Source of the DNA: a virus
Length of the DNA: 64,000 nt
Reading direction: 5' to 3' (one strand)
IMG/VR virus record: IMGVR_UViG_3300047494_000112
Span: 62,001-126,000 of that record
Of the stretch, positions 1-8,500 are shown one piece after another. Under the pieces are notes generated by a model that was given only the letters and a program-made list of their open reading frames with translations, did not search any database and had not been told where the DNA came from. A program made the translations under genes and the position numbers. Each line of letters opens with the position of its first letter. Position 1 is the first letter of the stretch.

Positions 1-587
1 CTGTTTACACCTAAATCAATACCACAAGCTTTAGCTGTATGCTCAGTTTCATATCTAAAATCTTCACATTCAACTAGGCATGAAGCATACCATTCTCCGC
101 AGTCTTTAGAAACGGTTATAGATTTAATTTTCCCCCACTTTAGTCTCTCTAAACCTTTTTCGTTTCTACATTTAACCCAGCCTATGGTCTCCATCCATAG
201 GTAACCCTCATCGGTATAATCACAAGCCTGTGAAATTTTGAACGACAACTTGCCTATATTTTTAGATTTAAATTTAGGAAATCCAGGGGCTCTACCCGTC
301 TTTAAATTGGCAAAAAAGTTAGAATAAGCTTGAGTCAAATCTCTCAACGAACAATAGAGTGTATTACCAGGAGTAAGCTTCAACCACTCAAACTTTTTAC
401 GCTTTTTCATTTTGACTATAGCTTTTGTCATGTCAAAGAACGATAAAGTTTTACCTGTTTTCTTGTAGTGCTTTATACTCTTATCTAAAAAGTAGTTGTA
501 TACAAACCGCACGTTTCCACAGTTTTGTTCAAACTGTTGTTTTTGTATCTCATTAGGATACAGTTTAAATTTAACACCTATAAACAT
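1..587 (-). CDS. tnpB: TnpB (IS200/IS605-type RNA-guided nuclease), partial
   Basis: The reading frame runs off the left edge of the window, so only about the N-terminal 195 residues are present. It begins MFIGVKFKLYPNE, a typical TnpB/OrfB start, followed by the lysine-rich helical region, a YSNFFANLK..GRAPGFPKFKSK segment, and ends at GIDLGVN, which carries the first catalytic Asp of the RuvC-like domain. In this family the protein is an RNA-guided DNA nuclease that keeps its IS element in place; the guide (omega) RNA normally overlaps the 3' end, which is outside the window. No TnpA is visible. The ATG has a distant AAGGA. Family assignment is confident; activity cannot be judged without the C-terminus. 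Confidence 0.9.
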   Translation of the reverse strand, partial: MFIGVKFKLYPNEIQKQQFEQNCGNVRFVYNYFLDKSIKHYKKTGKTLSFFDMTKAIVKMKKRKKFEWLKLTPGNTLYCSLRDLTQAYSNFFANLKTGRAPGFPKFKSKNIGKLSFKISQACDYTDEGYLWMETIGWVKCRNEKGLERLKWGKIKSITVSKDCGEWYASCLVECEDFRYETEHTAKACGIDLGVN

Positions 588-640
588 TTTTGTTAGTTTT
601 ATCCTTCGTCAGTGTCATGTAGCATCTTTACTGTTAAGAG

Positions 641-892
641 TTAACTCAAGTCTAAAGGTGTTTCACAAAAAGCTTTCAATTTTTTAGCAGTATCTTTTCC
701 TAAAGTTTGTTTTATGTATTCTATCCAACACTCATGTATCGTATCATGAAATTCTTGAGTGCTCTTTAAAACTTTATCTAAATTTTTATCTAACAACTCA
801 TCAGTAATTCCGACGTTAGTAAACAAAGCTGTACCTATTAGTCTATCTCTTAACACCAGATAGTCCTTTAGACTAAGGTTTTGTTGGGTCAT
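641..892 (-). CDS. Hypothetical protein (83 aa)
   Basis: Start chosen at MTQQNLSLKDYL because GAGGA sits just upstream; a longer frame would need a GTG start at 943 without such a site. The protein is mostly helical and acidic/lysine rich with one Trp and one Cys-containing C-terminus. It follows closely after the 29-residue Cys-rich frame and precedes tnpB. I do not recognise the family. Confidence 0.7.
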   Translation of the reverse strand: MTQQNLSLKDYLVLRDRLIGTALFTNVGITDELLDKNLDKVLKSTQEFHDTIHECWIEYIKQTLGKDTAKKLKAFCETPLDLS

Positions 893-899
893 ATTTTCC

Positions 900-989
900 T
901 CAATCAGATTTCCGGCAATACAGTCCACAGTGTTCAGGCCCACAATAGATAAAGCAATTTTTATTTTTAAGCTGTTTTGGTGTAATCAT
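900..989 (-). CDS. Possible 29-residue Cys-rich microprotein
   Basis: An ATG frame of 29 residues contains C-x3-C-x4-C-x3-C (NCFIYC..EHCGLYC), a spacing that could bind one zinc ion. It has AGGG about 10 bases upstream and its stop lies next to the ribosome binding site of the following gene, the arrangement seen for other small genes here. Its reality is uncertain because of its length. Confidence 0.42.
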   Translation of the reverse strand: MITPKQLKNKNCFIYCGPEHCGLYCRKSD

Positions 990-1001
990 TTTACCAGATC
1001 C

Positions 1002-1307
1002 CTAGTGCAAGGTGTCAGAAATTTCATCAGTGTGCCTAACACTGAGGCCAATGATTTGTGAGAGGATTGCCTCTGTCTCTTCTTCACGAATTTTAAGATG
1101 ATCAATTAAAAACCCACTAATTACCTCATAGTCAGTCACTTTTGTAGAATTAAACTCCATTCCCACTATCTTATTTTTGTAGACAGCAAGCGAAATGTCT
1201 TTTACCTTGCTTTTGGTCAATGAAAATTTGGACTTTAATGCAGCAGTGTCATTGAAAAAGATGCCTAATTTGGTAGCTTTGGCGTCGAAGCGGAGAATGT
1301 AGTTCAT
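1002..1307 (-). CDS. Hypothetical protein downstream of the Rad50-like gene
   Basis: 101 residues, starting with an ATG that overlaps the stop of the upstream ATPase (ATGA), so the two are probably translationally coupled. The sequence (MNYILRFDAKATKL..) looks like a small alpha/beta protein with no motif I recognise. Its position directly after a Rad50/SbcC-type ATPase would suit a partner protein, but no nuclease motif is visible. Confidence 0.75.
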   Translation of the reverse strand: MNYILRFDAKATKLGIFFNDTAALKSKFSLTKSKVKDISLAVYKNKIVGMEFNSTKVTDYEVISGFLIDHLKIREEETEAILSQIIGLSVRHTDEISDTLH

Positions 1308-3652
1308 TGAGCATTGACCTTTATTTTAGCAGTAGTCTTATTATCTTTTCTAGTTAGTAGGACTGTCGAGGCTGTAGGTAACGATACCACTTTTTCATCA
1401 TGAGGCGTTAGGATAATTACGATCGGAACAAATTGTTGAAGTAAGGGGATAAAGTGCTGAAAAAAATAATTTCTATCTATTTCACTCATTCCGGCTTCAA
1501 CTTCATCCAGAGCTATTATATTTGGCTGTAGTTCCTTTGGCATTAGAATACGAAGAACCAAAGCTGACAAAGCAGAAAATTGTCTACTTTCAGAGCCAGA
1601 AAACGAGTTAACGTCTGCAATACCTCCTGATCTCTCAGCCACTATTGAAAAATTACTTTTTTTCAGATTGGAAGAGAATTTAATAGGCTCTGCAAAAATA
1701 CTACTAGCATATTGATTGCAAAGATTAATGTAATTGCTAACTAGTGTCTGAATGTGTTGAATACGAACACCTTTGGGTGAATAAATTTCAACCAGGTCTT
1801 GCATCAATTTATAGTCTTCTGTCTCTTGTTCAATCTGTTGGATTTCAGCTTTTAATCTAGTATAATTGTTAAGATCAATTTTTCCAGTTGAAACAGCTAC
1901 AGATAGTCTTTGTACCGTTTCATTCAACGGCATTATAGATTTAGACAATTCAGAATGAGTCTCTTTTAGTGCTTTATATCTTTCTCGTATTTGCTCACGC
2001 TCTGTTTTGGTATATTGCCGGTCGAGCCTTTGATGGACGGCGAGTTCAGACGTGATAAATTCAGCTTGCTTGGTAAGCTGTGCAAGTTTCTTTTTATTGG
2101 ATAATAGCGCTTCTTTTGAAACAGGCACCGAATTATTTTTGGGTAGATCATTTAACTGACGCTGCACACGCTGTAATTCACCTTTCGTATGCAAATGCTC
2201 TTCAACATGAACAAGTAGTTGTTTGGCGTCAGTGTACTCTGAATGTAATTCTTCAATACTTGATTCCCTAAAACGTTTGTCTAACTGATTAACTCTTTGG
2301 ATCCTGGAATAGTTTTCCAGCACTTCAAGCTGTTGTAGATATTTCGTTTTTTCGGTTTTAGCTTCTGCAATTAGTCTATCAACAGTAGATGAGGATAAAA
2401 TCTGATAACAAGTTGGGCATTTTTGTTTCTTTTGTAGTTGAGTAAACTCAGCAATTGTTGAATTGCTAGAAAACAAATTTGAGCTAATAACACTAATAGC
2501 TTCATTTATCTTCTCTTCTAAATTATGAATTTTTTCATAGGGCTCTAGTAAGGCTTCTGCTTTAGAAATAATACTATTACGATCTAAATGCCTCCAAGCC
2601 AAAATATCTGTTTCATGAATTGGGTATTCTTCTAGCAATAGTAGAGTTTTGTAGGATTGCTCGTATAAATTTTCCTGATCAGCTTCTGTAAAATTTCCGC
2701 TCTTTTTTAAGATACGCTTTAAAGCAGTTTTTTCTCGCTCTAATTTGAATCGTTTAAATTTTGCTTCTTCTGCGGCAATTTGTTTACCCCAAGCAATCTG
2801 CATTTCTTCAAGATCAGTTTCAATTCTGGTAGTCTCAATGCGTATATTCTTTAGTTCTTTTTTCAAAGTTTCAGAAGATTTTTCGCTCTTTAATGAAGAA
2901 AAGAGAGTGACCAAGGAATTGTATTTTTGTAGAGTTGCTCCAATTTTATCTAGTTTATGAACTTTATCTTGTAGTTTGGATGATATAGATTCAAGCTTTA
3001 ATGCCAGTTCTTGCTGCTCTTTAGGAGAAGCTTTAATTTCTTTTTTCTGGCTTACAAGCTTAGGTAATTGCATACGCGCTATTTTTTGTTGATTGGCTAT
3101 TCGTAGCAATTTTTTATTAATCACGTCATAGATACGGAGATTAAAAATTGACTCTATATAGTCATATCTAGCTGAAGAGCTCCCAATTTGAAGCACTGAA
3201 GGTCTAAAGGAATGAATATAGAGAAAAGAGTAGATATGGTCTGAATTTAGCTTTAGTAGCTTTTGAATCGTTTTACGCTGGTCATCAATCTTCATGACCT
3301 TTTGAGCTTTACCGTTGATCTTTATCTGGTAATCTAATTTCTTGTCGTATTTTTGAGTAATGACAAATTTGTTTTTGCCAGATGATCCATATAGAGTTGC
3401 TGAGCCTTTTTGAGGTACAATTTCTTTGGCTGAATTTTTCTTGGTTGAAAATGGAGGTTGAGCGAGCCATAAACCAATTAGAGCGTTGAACAGCATAGAT
3501 TTTCCGGCACGATTTCCGGAATATTTTTTACCTGATTTAATTGCATCTAAATTGATGCCTCGAACAACCCACAAAGGTGCAGAAGAGATGCTCCAAGAAA
3601 ATTCCTGATATAGATGATATCGTTTCAATTCAAATTTATCTAGCTTTATCAA
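1304..3652 (-). CDS. Rad50/SbcC-like (T4 gp46-like) ATPase
   Basis: An SMC-type ATPase of 782 residues. The N-terminal Walker A is GNRAGKS (about 46-52), long coiled-coil arms follow, a zinc-hook CPTC lies near residue 412 in the middle, and the C-terminus has an ABC-signature-like FSGSESRQ and Walker B IIALDEVEAG (about 713). In this family the ATPase works with a metallophosphoesterase nuclease (SbcD/Mre11/gp47) in DNA end processing and phage recombination. No SbcD sits beside it; a phosphoesterase at 27.1 kb is the only calcineurin-like protein in the window and is not obviously its partner. The start is TTG with GAGGGCAAG just upstream. Confidence 0.88.
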   Translation of the reverse strand: MIKLDKFELKRYHLYQEFSWSISSAPLWVVRGINLDAIKSGKKYSGNRAGKSMLFNALIGLWLAQPPFSTKKNSAKEIVPQKGSATLYGSSGKNKFVITQKYDKKLDYQIKINGKAQKVMKIDDQRKTIQKLLKLNSDHIYSFLYIHSFRPSVLQIGSSSARYDYIESIFNLRIYDVINKKLLRIANQQKIARMQLPKLVSQKKEIKASPKEQQELALKLESISSKLQDKVHKLDKIGATLQKYNSLVTLFSSLKSEKSSETLKKELKNIRIETTRIETDLEEMQIAWGKQIAAEEAKFKRFKLEREKTALKRILKKSGNFTEADQENLYEQSYKTLLLLEEYPIHETDILAWRHLDRNSIISKAEALLEPYEKIHNLEEKINEAISVISSNLFSSNSTIAEFTQLQKKQKCPTCYQILSSSTVDRLIAEAKTEKTKYLQQLEVLENYSRIQRVNQLDKRFRESSIEELHSEYTDAKQLLVHVEEHLHTKGELQRVQRQLNDLPKNNSVPVSKEALLSNKKKLAQLTKQAEFITSELAVHQRLDRQYTKTEREQIRERYKALKETHSELSKSIMPLNETVQRLSVAVSTGKIDLNNYTRLKAEIQQIEQETEDYKLMQDLVEIYSPKGVRIQHIQTLVSNYINLCNQYASSIFAEPIKFSSNLKKSNFSIVAERSGGIADVNSFSGSESRQFSALSALVLRILMPKELQPNIIALDEVEAGMSEIDRNYFFQHFIPLLQQFVPIVIILTPHDEKVVSLPTASTVLLTRKDNKTTAKIKVNAQ

Positions 3653-3659
3653 CTTGCCC

Positions 3660-3758
3660 TCAATAATTATTGATTTGTAGAATACCTAAACCGTAAAAAA
3701 TTCCGTACACAATTACAAAACCTAACAAGACATAGAAAAGGATTTTAATATTAGTCAT
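3660..3758 (-). CDS. Single-span membrane microprotein (32 aa)
   Basis: A 32-residue frame that starts 8 bases inside the end of the preceding membrane-protein gene. It reads MTNIKILFYVLLGFVIVYG followed by more hydrophobic residues and a short polar tail, that is, one transmembrane helix. The overlap and composition resemble the other tiny membrane proteins of this genome. Function unknown. Confidence 0.55.
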   Translation of the reverse strand: MTNIKILFYVLLGFVIVYGIFYGLGILQINNY

Positions 3759-3969
3759 CTGTATTTACCCATTTCCAAAAGCTTAGTAAAAAATAAACAA
3801 TTGCAATAAAAGCTTGTATAAAAAGAGGCGAAAATAAAATGATAATACTTATCAAACACGCTGTTTGTGCAGCTTGTGACCCTGGAGTTGTAAAAATAAA
3901 TGTGGCTATTAGAATTAGTCCTAAAGCTATTAGCCAAAAAGAGATAAAACGTTTTGTTACCTTTGACAT
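3751..3969 (-). CDS. Small two-span membrane protein
   Basis: 72 residues starting at MSKVTKRF, chosen because AAGGAAG lies at good spacing upstream. Two strongly hydrophobic stretches (FWLIALGLILIATFIF and the segment before WKWVN) predict two membrane helices with a basic N-terminus. No family recognised. Confidence 0.72.
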   Translation of the reverse strand: MSKVTKRFISFWLIALGLILIATFIFTTPGSQAAQTACLISIIILFSPLFIQAFIAIVYFLLSFWKWVNTDD

Positions 3970-3979
3970 TTTGACTTCC

Positions 3980-4162
3980 TTATATGCTATGTAGTCGATT
4001 AATAATTTCATCATGCACCTTCTTTTTGTGCTCATAGTCAGCAGGTAAGCAAGTTTTATGCTTTGCATTGCCTAGATAAAAGTATAGAGAAGCTAAAGCT
4101 TTTATGCTATACAACGGGCTTTGGTAATGCAGGTATAGAACATGCTTTTTAGCGTTTGTCAT
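3980..4162 (-). CDS. Hypothetical protein (60 aa)
   Basis: A 60-residue frame placed a few bases after the stop of the NYN ribonuclease gene and just before the membrane protein, filling the gap between them. It is rich in His, Lys and Tyr, with no recognisable domain. No clear Shine-Dalgarno is seen, so confidence is moderate. Confidence 0.5.
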   Translation of the reverse strand: MTNAKKHVLYLHYQSPLYSIKALASLYFYLGNAKHKTCLPADYEHKKKVHDEIINRLHSI

Positions 4163-4167
4163 CAGTA

Positions 4168-4920
4168 TTAACTTTTTTCATCTTGTTCTTCATGTTTTTT
4201 AATCTGAGTATCTGAATAGATACTTAAAGTTTCAAAGAGATCATAAATATCTAGAGTAACTGTTGCTTCTTGCAACAAGTATCTTGAAGTTGCAATATCT
4301 TTGCATCTTGCCAAGGTTACCTTAATATCCAAATCTTTTAGTTCTTTAATTGTAGGAATAAGCTCAGGATCTCTGCTAAGAATTAAAGCTTGTTGGATAT
4401 CAGGATTATCATAAGCTTCTCTCAAAGCTATAATTGTCATGTCTACAGCTACACTTTTATAAACAGATTTGTTAATGTTTGTCTCAGTCGATCTAGGTAA
4501 ATTTTTAACAATCACTTCACAGCCTTCAATGCTGCTAATGTAATGCAAAAATCTGGTAATTGAATCTTGATCCTGATTGGCTGAGAAATAGTGAAGGGTT
4601 TTTGCATAAGGAAAAATTGCTTCTCGAAATTTTCGATAATCAATGTACTTTTTTGCAAAATATACAGCGGCGGAATGAGCAAAGGTGCCATCGACTAAGA
4701 CCATTAAGGTCTTCTTATCTTCCTGAATATGCTCAATTGTATTAAGCCAATTTTTAACCGATAGCTTATTTATTCCAAATTCACCCTCTCGCTGTTCTTT
4801 AAAAACTTCTCTCCTAACAGGCCAGCTTTCTTTTTGAAAAGTCTGAGCTTCAGTATCATGCTTTAGATTTTCTTCGGTAGTATCAATTACTTTTGATTCA
4901 ACTTTTACTTCAATAGTCAT
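4168..4920 (-). CDS. NYN (LabA/DUF88-like, PIN-like) ribonuclease
   Basis: 250 residues. After a charged N-terminus of about 70 residues it shows the NYN fold signatures: LMVLVDGTFAHS (first Asp), VAVDMTIIALREAY (middle Asp), and ILSRDPELIPTIKELK (the Ser-x-Asp-x-Asp-like loop, here S-R-D-P-E). The family comprises metal-dependent RNases related to PIN domains. Start is ATG at MTIEVKV with GAGG upstream; a TTG two codons earlier is less likely. It lies 12 bases after an Arc-type ribbon-helix-helix gene in the same direction, so the pair resembles a toxin-antitoxin layout; that role is inference. Confidence 0.8.
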   Translation of the reverse strand: MTIEVKVESKVIDTTEENLKHDTEAQTFQKESWPVRREVFKEQREGEFGINKLSVKNWLNTIEHIQEDKKTLMVLVDGTFAHSAAVYFAKKYIDYRKFREAIFPYAKTLHYFSANQDQDSITRFLHYISSIEGCEVIVKNLPRSTETNINKSVYKSVAVDMTIIALREAYDNPDIQQALILSRDPELIPTIKELKDLDIKVTLARCKDIATSRYLLQEATVTLDIYDLFETLSIYSDTQIKKHEEQDEKS

Positions 4921-4932
4921 TTTCAAACCTCA

Positions 4933-5103
4933 TTATTCAGTATCTTTTTTAGTCCAAGCTTCAAGATCAGCATTTTCAGCACATTCTATTAGGTGCTCTA
5001 CAATGTACCTATTTACTGATATGCCTTTTTGTTTTGCATAAAAAGAAATCCGATCACTTAACACTTTTGGCATACGAAGAGTATATTTTGCCTTTTCTCT
5101 CAT
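4933..5103 (-). CDS. Arc/MetJ-type ribbon-helix-helix protein
   Basis: 56 residues: MREKAKYTLRMPKVLSDRI.. then SVNRYIVEHLIE, the beta strand, helix, turn, helix order of Arc-family DNA-binding proteins. Start chosen at MREK with AGGTG upstream. Such proteins bind operators as dimers and often control the operon they belong to. It precedes the NYN RNase gene by a few bases. Confidence 0.8.
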   Translation of the reverse strand: MREKAKYTLRMPKVLSDRISFYAKQKGISVNRYIVEHLIECAENADLEAWTKKDTE

Positions 5104-5120
5104 TTTCACACCTATATTAT

Positions 5121-5324
5121 TCAATTGTATTCGTCATCAAAATTGCAAGAGAAAACCTCTTGTTTACCGCACTTAGAGCACTCACAAATATCTTGGTCAT
5201 CGTACGTATGACAACAGTCTACTACCCGCCAATTGTGATTGTGTGGCCCAATATCAATTTCTTTATCGTACATTGTATATTTGTTTTTAACTCTAGCTTC
5301 AGCAGCCATCATAATTTCTCTCAT
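5121..5324 (-). CDS. Small zinc-ribbon-like protein
   Basis: A start at MREIMMAAEARV gives 67 residues; an upstream ATG would add seven. The C-terminal part contains HNHNWRVVDCC and CECSKCGKQEVFSC, with two C-x2-C type pairs and His residues fit for zinc binding. The start region overlaps the end of the previous gene by about 25 bases. Function unknown. Confidence 0.68.
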   Translation of the reverse strand: MREIMMAAEARVKNKYTMYDKEIDIGPHNHNWRVVDCCHTYDDQDICECSKCGKQEVFSCNFDDEYN

Positions 5325-5589
5325 CAAAAGACTCTTCATCTGCATTTGGATTTTTTGACCAAATGCCTAAACCTGAATTATCTCGAACAACTAGATCGTT
5401 ATCTCGGATATGATCACCTGTATTAAAGACGCTGATGCAATAGTGTGGATTACATAGGTGATTGCGAATGTCAAAAACAGCCTCAATTTCTCCTTCCATT
5501 GCTTTGAAATCTTTGCCGTATTCTTGATGAATAATCCAAACTCTATCACCTACATGCCATCGTTGTTTTTTAATAGGCCAAGCTATCAT
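5299..5589 (-). CDS. Small SH3/KOW-like protein
   Basis: 96 residues with RWHVGDRVWIIHQEYGKDFKAMEGEIEAVFD followed in order by beta-rich sequence; the VGDRV..G.I pattern is that of small SH3-like barrels. The same kind of segment forms the N-terminus of the SpeD fusion near 17.3 kb. Start has GGAAGAA upstream and overlaps the stop of a tiny membrane-protein frame. Confidence 0.72.
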   Translation of the reverse strand: MIAWPIKKQRWHVGDRVWIIHQEYGKDFKAMEGEIEAVFDIRNHLCNPHYCISVFNTGDHIRDNDLVVRDNSGLGIWSKNPNADEESFDERNYDGC

Positions 5590-5684
5590 TTCTTCCGTCT
5601 CTTTCTATACCAGTTGTACATTGATCTAATTTCAGTACCTAGACAAAAACAAAAAGCAATTATCAGCACGTCTTCAAAGGTCAC
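5586..5684 (-). CDS. Single-span membrane microprotein with basic tail (32 aa)
   Basis: A GTG-initiated frame whose stop overlaps the ATG of the next gene (ATGA), which supports translation. It encodes MTFEDVLIIAFCFCLG then a basic tail YRKRRKK, so one membrane helix with a positively charged cytoplasmic end. Function unknown. Confidence 0.5.
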   Translation of the reverse strand: MTFEDVLIIAFCFCLGTEIRSMYNWYRKRRKK

Positions 5685-5726
5685 TACACTAACCTGCGTC
5701 AAACATTGCGTTACCGTTTGCCATAT

Positions 5727-6785
5727 TTACTTTTCTTCTCCTGTTAATGCTAGTAGTTTTGCCATTATCAAATCTTGTTCTGGAACCAAAAACGTTGCTA
5801 GTTCTTTTTTTATTCCAACCAATACCTCATGCACCTTTACAATCTTTTTCAAAGGTATTTTATCAACACTTACAGCATCCAACAATTTTTTTCTAGCTTC
5901 ATTTTGCCAGCCATCAATTTCAACTTTTGTGTCTAATAAAAAACCGTTATGAAATAACAGATACATGCCAACAGAAATATATTCATTCGCCTTCAATTTC
6001 CGTACTGAGGTAATTATTCCTTTTGGTCTATTGCTATAGACACAAGCAAGCATTTTAGCTGCAAGCATATCTATGCCAGCGCCATAAGATTCTAAAGCTT
6101 GTGCCAAGGCAAGCTTCAAGTTTTTACCACAACCATGATATGCCATAATAGTGCTCTGCAAAAGCCCAATTGCTGATCTAGGCTCAGCATAAGCATTTCG
6201 CGCTATTGAAAGCAAAGTTTTATCGTTTATAAAATCAACTTTTTCTTTTTTGCAAATGTGTCTTAATCTAGGCACCAAATCTTCCGGTTCTAAACCTCTA
6301 AGAGTTAAATGAAGAGAACGCCCTACAATTGTTTTTAGTAATTTTTCAGGTTCATTTGTCACTAATATCCAAACTGTATTTCGCAGCGGTTTTTCCAAAG
6401 GCTTTAGTAAAGCTGAAGCCGCTGCTGTAGACAACCGCTGTACTTCATCTAAAATAATGACACGAAAATTTGCTTTTGGCTTAAATTGAGCCAATCGAAT
6501 TAATTTTTCAATGTCCTCTTTGTTACCCTCTGCACCGATATTATGATCTAATATATCAGTTGTTGCTGTACCATAAGGTAACTCGTTAATTAGATAGGAT
6601 ATTAGATACGCTAATGTGGATTTCCCTAAACCGGTTTGACCTGAGATTAATATTGTGCTAGGTACTTGCTTGCTTTTTAAAAAACCTTTGATAATTGATA
6701 CAACATTTGGTTGCCCTACAACATCTTCTAAGGTTTGTGGCCTATATTTTTCAGCTAATTGAATTGCGGATCCAAAATCATTCAT
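5727..6785 (-). CDS. Clamp-loader ATPase subunit (DnaX/RFC-like)
   Basis: 352 residues. It begins with the family hallmark AEKYRPQTLEDVVGQ, then Walker A SGQTGLGKST (about 48-57), Walker B VIILDEVQRL (about 109-118), sensor 1 WILVTNEPEKLL, and GRSLHL in place of the bacterial SRC arginine-finger motif. These ATPases load the sliding clamp on DNA during replication. The length suits a single loader subunit like T4 gp44 or RFC-small rather than bacterial tau. No clamp gene is recognised nearby. Confidence 0.9.
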   Translation of the reverse strand: MNDFGSAIQLAEKYRPQTLEDVVGQPNVVSIIKGFLKSKQVPSTILISGQTGLGKSTLAYLISYLINELPYGTATTDILDHNIGAEGNKEDIEKLIRLAQFKPKANFRVIILDEVQRLSTAAASALLKPLEKPLRNTVWILVTNEPEKLLKTIVGRSLHLTLRGLEPEDLVPRLRHICKKEKVDFINDKTLLSIARNAYAEPRSAIGLLQSTIMAYHGCGKNLKLALAQALESYGAGIDMLAAKMLACVYSNRPKGIITSVRKLKANEYISVGMYLLFHNGFLLDTKVEIDGWQNEARKKLLDAVSVDKIPLKKIVKVHEVLVGIKKELATFLVPEQDLIMAKLLALTGEEK

Positions 6786-6878
6786 TGGTTTTACTACTCT
6801 TTCAAAATTCTGACAACTCTTTAGCTTGACATTGAATAGTTAGCATTTAGGTTAAAATCTGACTTGCCAAAAATAGCC

Positions 6879-6914
6879 ATCTATAGAGTTGGTAATTTTA
6901 CCAACTCTATAGAT
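6879..6914 (-). terminator. Hairpin terminator after the secreted glycosidase gene
   Basis: A perfect 16-bp inverted repeat (ATCTATAGAGTTGGTA with its complement) around a 4-base loop lies just past the stop of the leftward glycosidase gene. On the minus strand it is followed shortly by TATTTTT, so it probably ends leftward transcription. The stem happens to contain TTGGTAA, which resembles the promoter motif, but its palindromic nature makes terminator the better reading. Confidence 0.7.
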
Positions 6915-6925
6915 TTTAATCTTTG

Positions 6926-8500
6926 TTATTGCTTAATGATAAAGATCAATGGATGATCAGTTTCATCAACTGGAATGTTACCTGTTGTTGAGGTTTTTAC
7001 AGGAACGGTTCCCATTGTTGGATCATATTCTGTAATCAAAGATGCACCGTTCCCGTAGAGATGAGAATAGTCATGTGTGATCGGATTAACTGATCCAGTT
7101 CCAGGGTAGTTGGCGTTGCTACAAAGTTGTGTTTCACGCCAAATGATGACCATCTCTTGAGTTGGTGAGAACTCAAAAGTTTCAGCATAGGTGTGAGAAT
7201 CCGCTGCTGAAAGAGTCCAGCTTTGTGGAATAGGTGTTGTGATGGTTGCACCTGTAGTCCAAGGCATTGTACTATTAAGAATAATGTTAAAGTTATGAAT
7301 GTACAAAGCCTCTGTTGTAAGTTGATTGTTGTTATCAAAGATGCCAAAATTGTCGCTGGGATTATCAGCAGCAGCATCATGAATTAGCTTGTAGGCAAAC
7401 ATGTGGTGAATGCCTAAGCTTGCACCATCCAACCAATAGTCTAATTGCTGTTTACCTGCAATATCTGCTGTAACATTGGAGGGATAATTGTAGTCACAAA
7501 GATAATTTGATCCAATTGGATAACCTTCTTCTGTAGCATAAGCAGGTTCATCAGCAGCAGTAAATGTAAAGGGAACACCATCTACATAGTAGGTACCACC
7601 ATTTTCATTTTTATATGCTTTTGATTTAGAAACCCAATACATTGGAGGGCTGCCGTTTTGAGCATAAGGGTGTTGATTGTCAGCAAAAGCAACAACTGAC
7701 GGACTTGGATAATTTGTGCCTACATAGGGGTAAGGATCAGGTAGAAAGGTTTCTTGGTTAGCGCCCCATCCAGTATAATATACTGTCTGAATGCCCGAAT
7801 AATAAAAGTTGTCTTGTCCAGTATAGTGCTGAGCAAGTGTTAGCATAACAGCATTTGCAGCATTAATCTCGTCATTAAAAACACACGATTTTGGTGTTTT
7901 CCACTGGTTACCTGGACCGTTGGTAACACAACTGGTACCGTATTCAGTCCCAGCAACTATACCTTGCGGTGGTATTCCAAAATTCGGATTTGAGATTGTA
8001 GCAGTATACCGAATTGGGAAATTATCAATTTCATTTGGACCTTCAACGGCAAGTACCGATCCAGGACACGCCGCATTAATTTTATCAATTGTTGCCATAC
8101 GATATGGCAGTGGATAAGATCCATTTGTAAGATCTGCTGTAAGATAACTATTTGAACTTGCAATTAGCATAACCAATTGGTTTGGAGTGGTTGTTCCGCT
8201 CCCACCATAATTGCAAGCAATCTGCTCAAATGTTAAATTTGCAGCATCGGTACCAGTTATATCTGCATCTCTAATTTTGTGAATCCCAAGATAATTTAGA
8301 TCCGCAACCACATTGGATACTGTCCACAATGAATTGTTGGTACCTGCCATTTGTGTAGTCACACCTTCTGAATCCATTAGTCCGTACACAGAATAAACAG
8401 GTGCGTTTTTACTTAAAATTTGAACTGTCCCTGTTTGTGCATTGGCATTAAACACAACCAGAAAACAGGAAGCTAGTACTCCTAATATAAAATGTTTCAT
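6926..8500 (-). CDS. Secreted glycoside-hydrolase-like (clan A TIM-barrel) protein
   Basis: 524 residues with a clear Sec signal peptide, MKHFILGVLASCFLVVFNANA, cut before QTG. The mature part has features of clan-A TIM-barrel glycosidases: NYLGIHKIRDAD, AVEGPNEID near residue 157 (candidate acid/base Glu), a DNQHPYAQ strand end, and AYATEEGYP near residue 324 (candidate nucleophile Glu). The fold reading is inference from these motifs. The start ATG has AAGGAG six bases upstream; a GTG one codon earlier is too close. Gene ends at a strong hairpin. The Gly/Asn/Thr/Pro-rich composition differs from its neighbours and suggests bacterial origin. Its likely place of action is the periplasm or outside the infected cell. 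Confidence 0.7.
   Translation of the reverse strand: MKHFILGVLASCFLVVFNANAQTGTVQILSKNAPVYSVYGLMDSEGVTTQMAGTNNSLWTVSNVVADLNYLGIHKIRDADITGTDAANLTFEQIACNYGGSGTTTPNQLVMLIASSNSYLTADLTNGSYPLPYRMATIDKINAACPGSVLAVEGPNEIDNFPIRYTATISNPNFGIPPQGIVAGTEYGTSCVTNGPGNQWKTPKSCVFNDEINAANAVMLTLAQHYTGQDNFYYSGIQTVYYTGWGANQETFLPDPYPYVGTNYPSPSVVAFADNQHPYAQNGSPPMYWVSKSKAYKNENGGTYYVDGVPFTFTAADEPAYATEEGYPIGSNYLCDYNYPSNVTADIAGKQQLDYWLDGASLGIHHMFAYKLIHDAAADNPSDNFGIFDNNNQLTTEALYIHNFNIILNSTMPWTTGATITTPIPQSWTLSAADSHTYAETFEFSPTQEMVIIWRETQLCSNANYPGTGSVNPITHDYSHLYGNGASLITEYDPTMGTVPVKTSTTGNIPVDETDHPLIFIIKQ

Noticed and set aside
988-997. Leftward CTGGTAAAAT motif as a promoter before the 83-aa gene
   Set aside because: The last bases overlap the ATG of the 29-residue Cys-rich frame, so a start-codon context explains it equally well.
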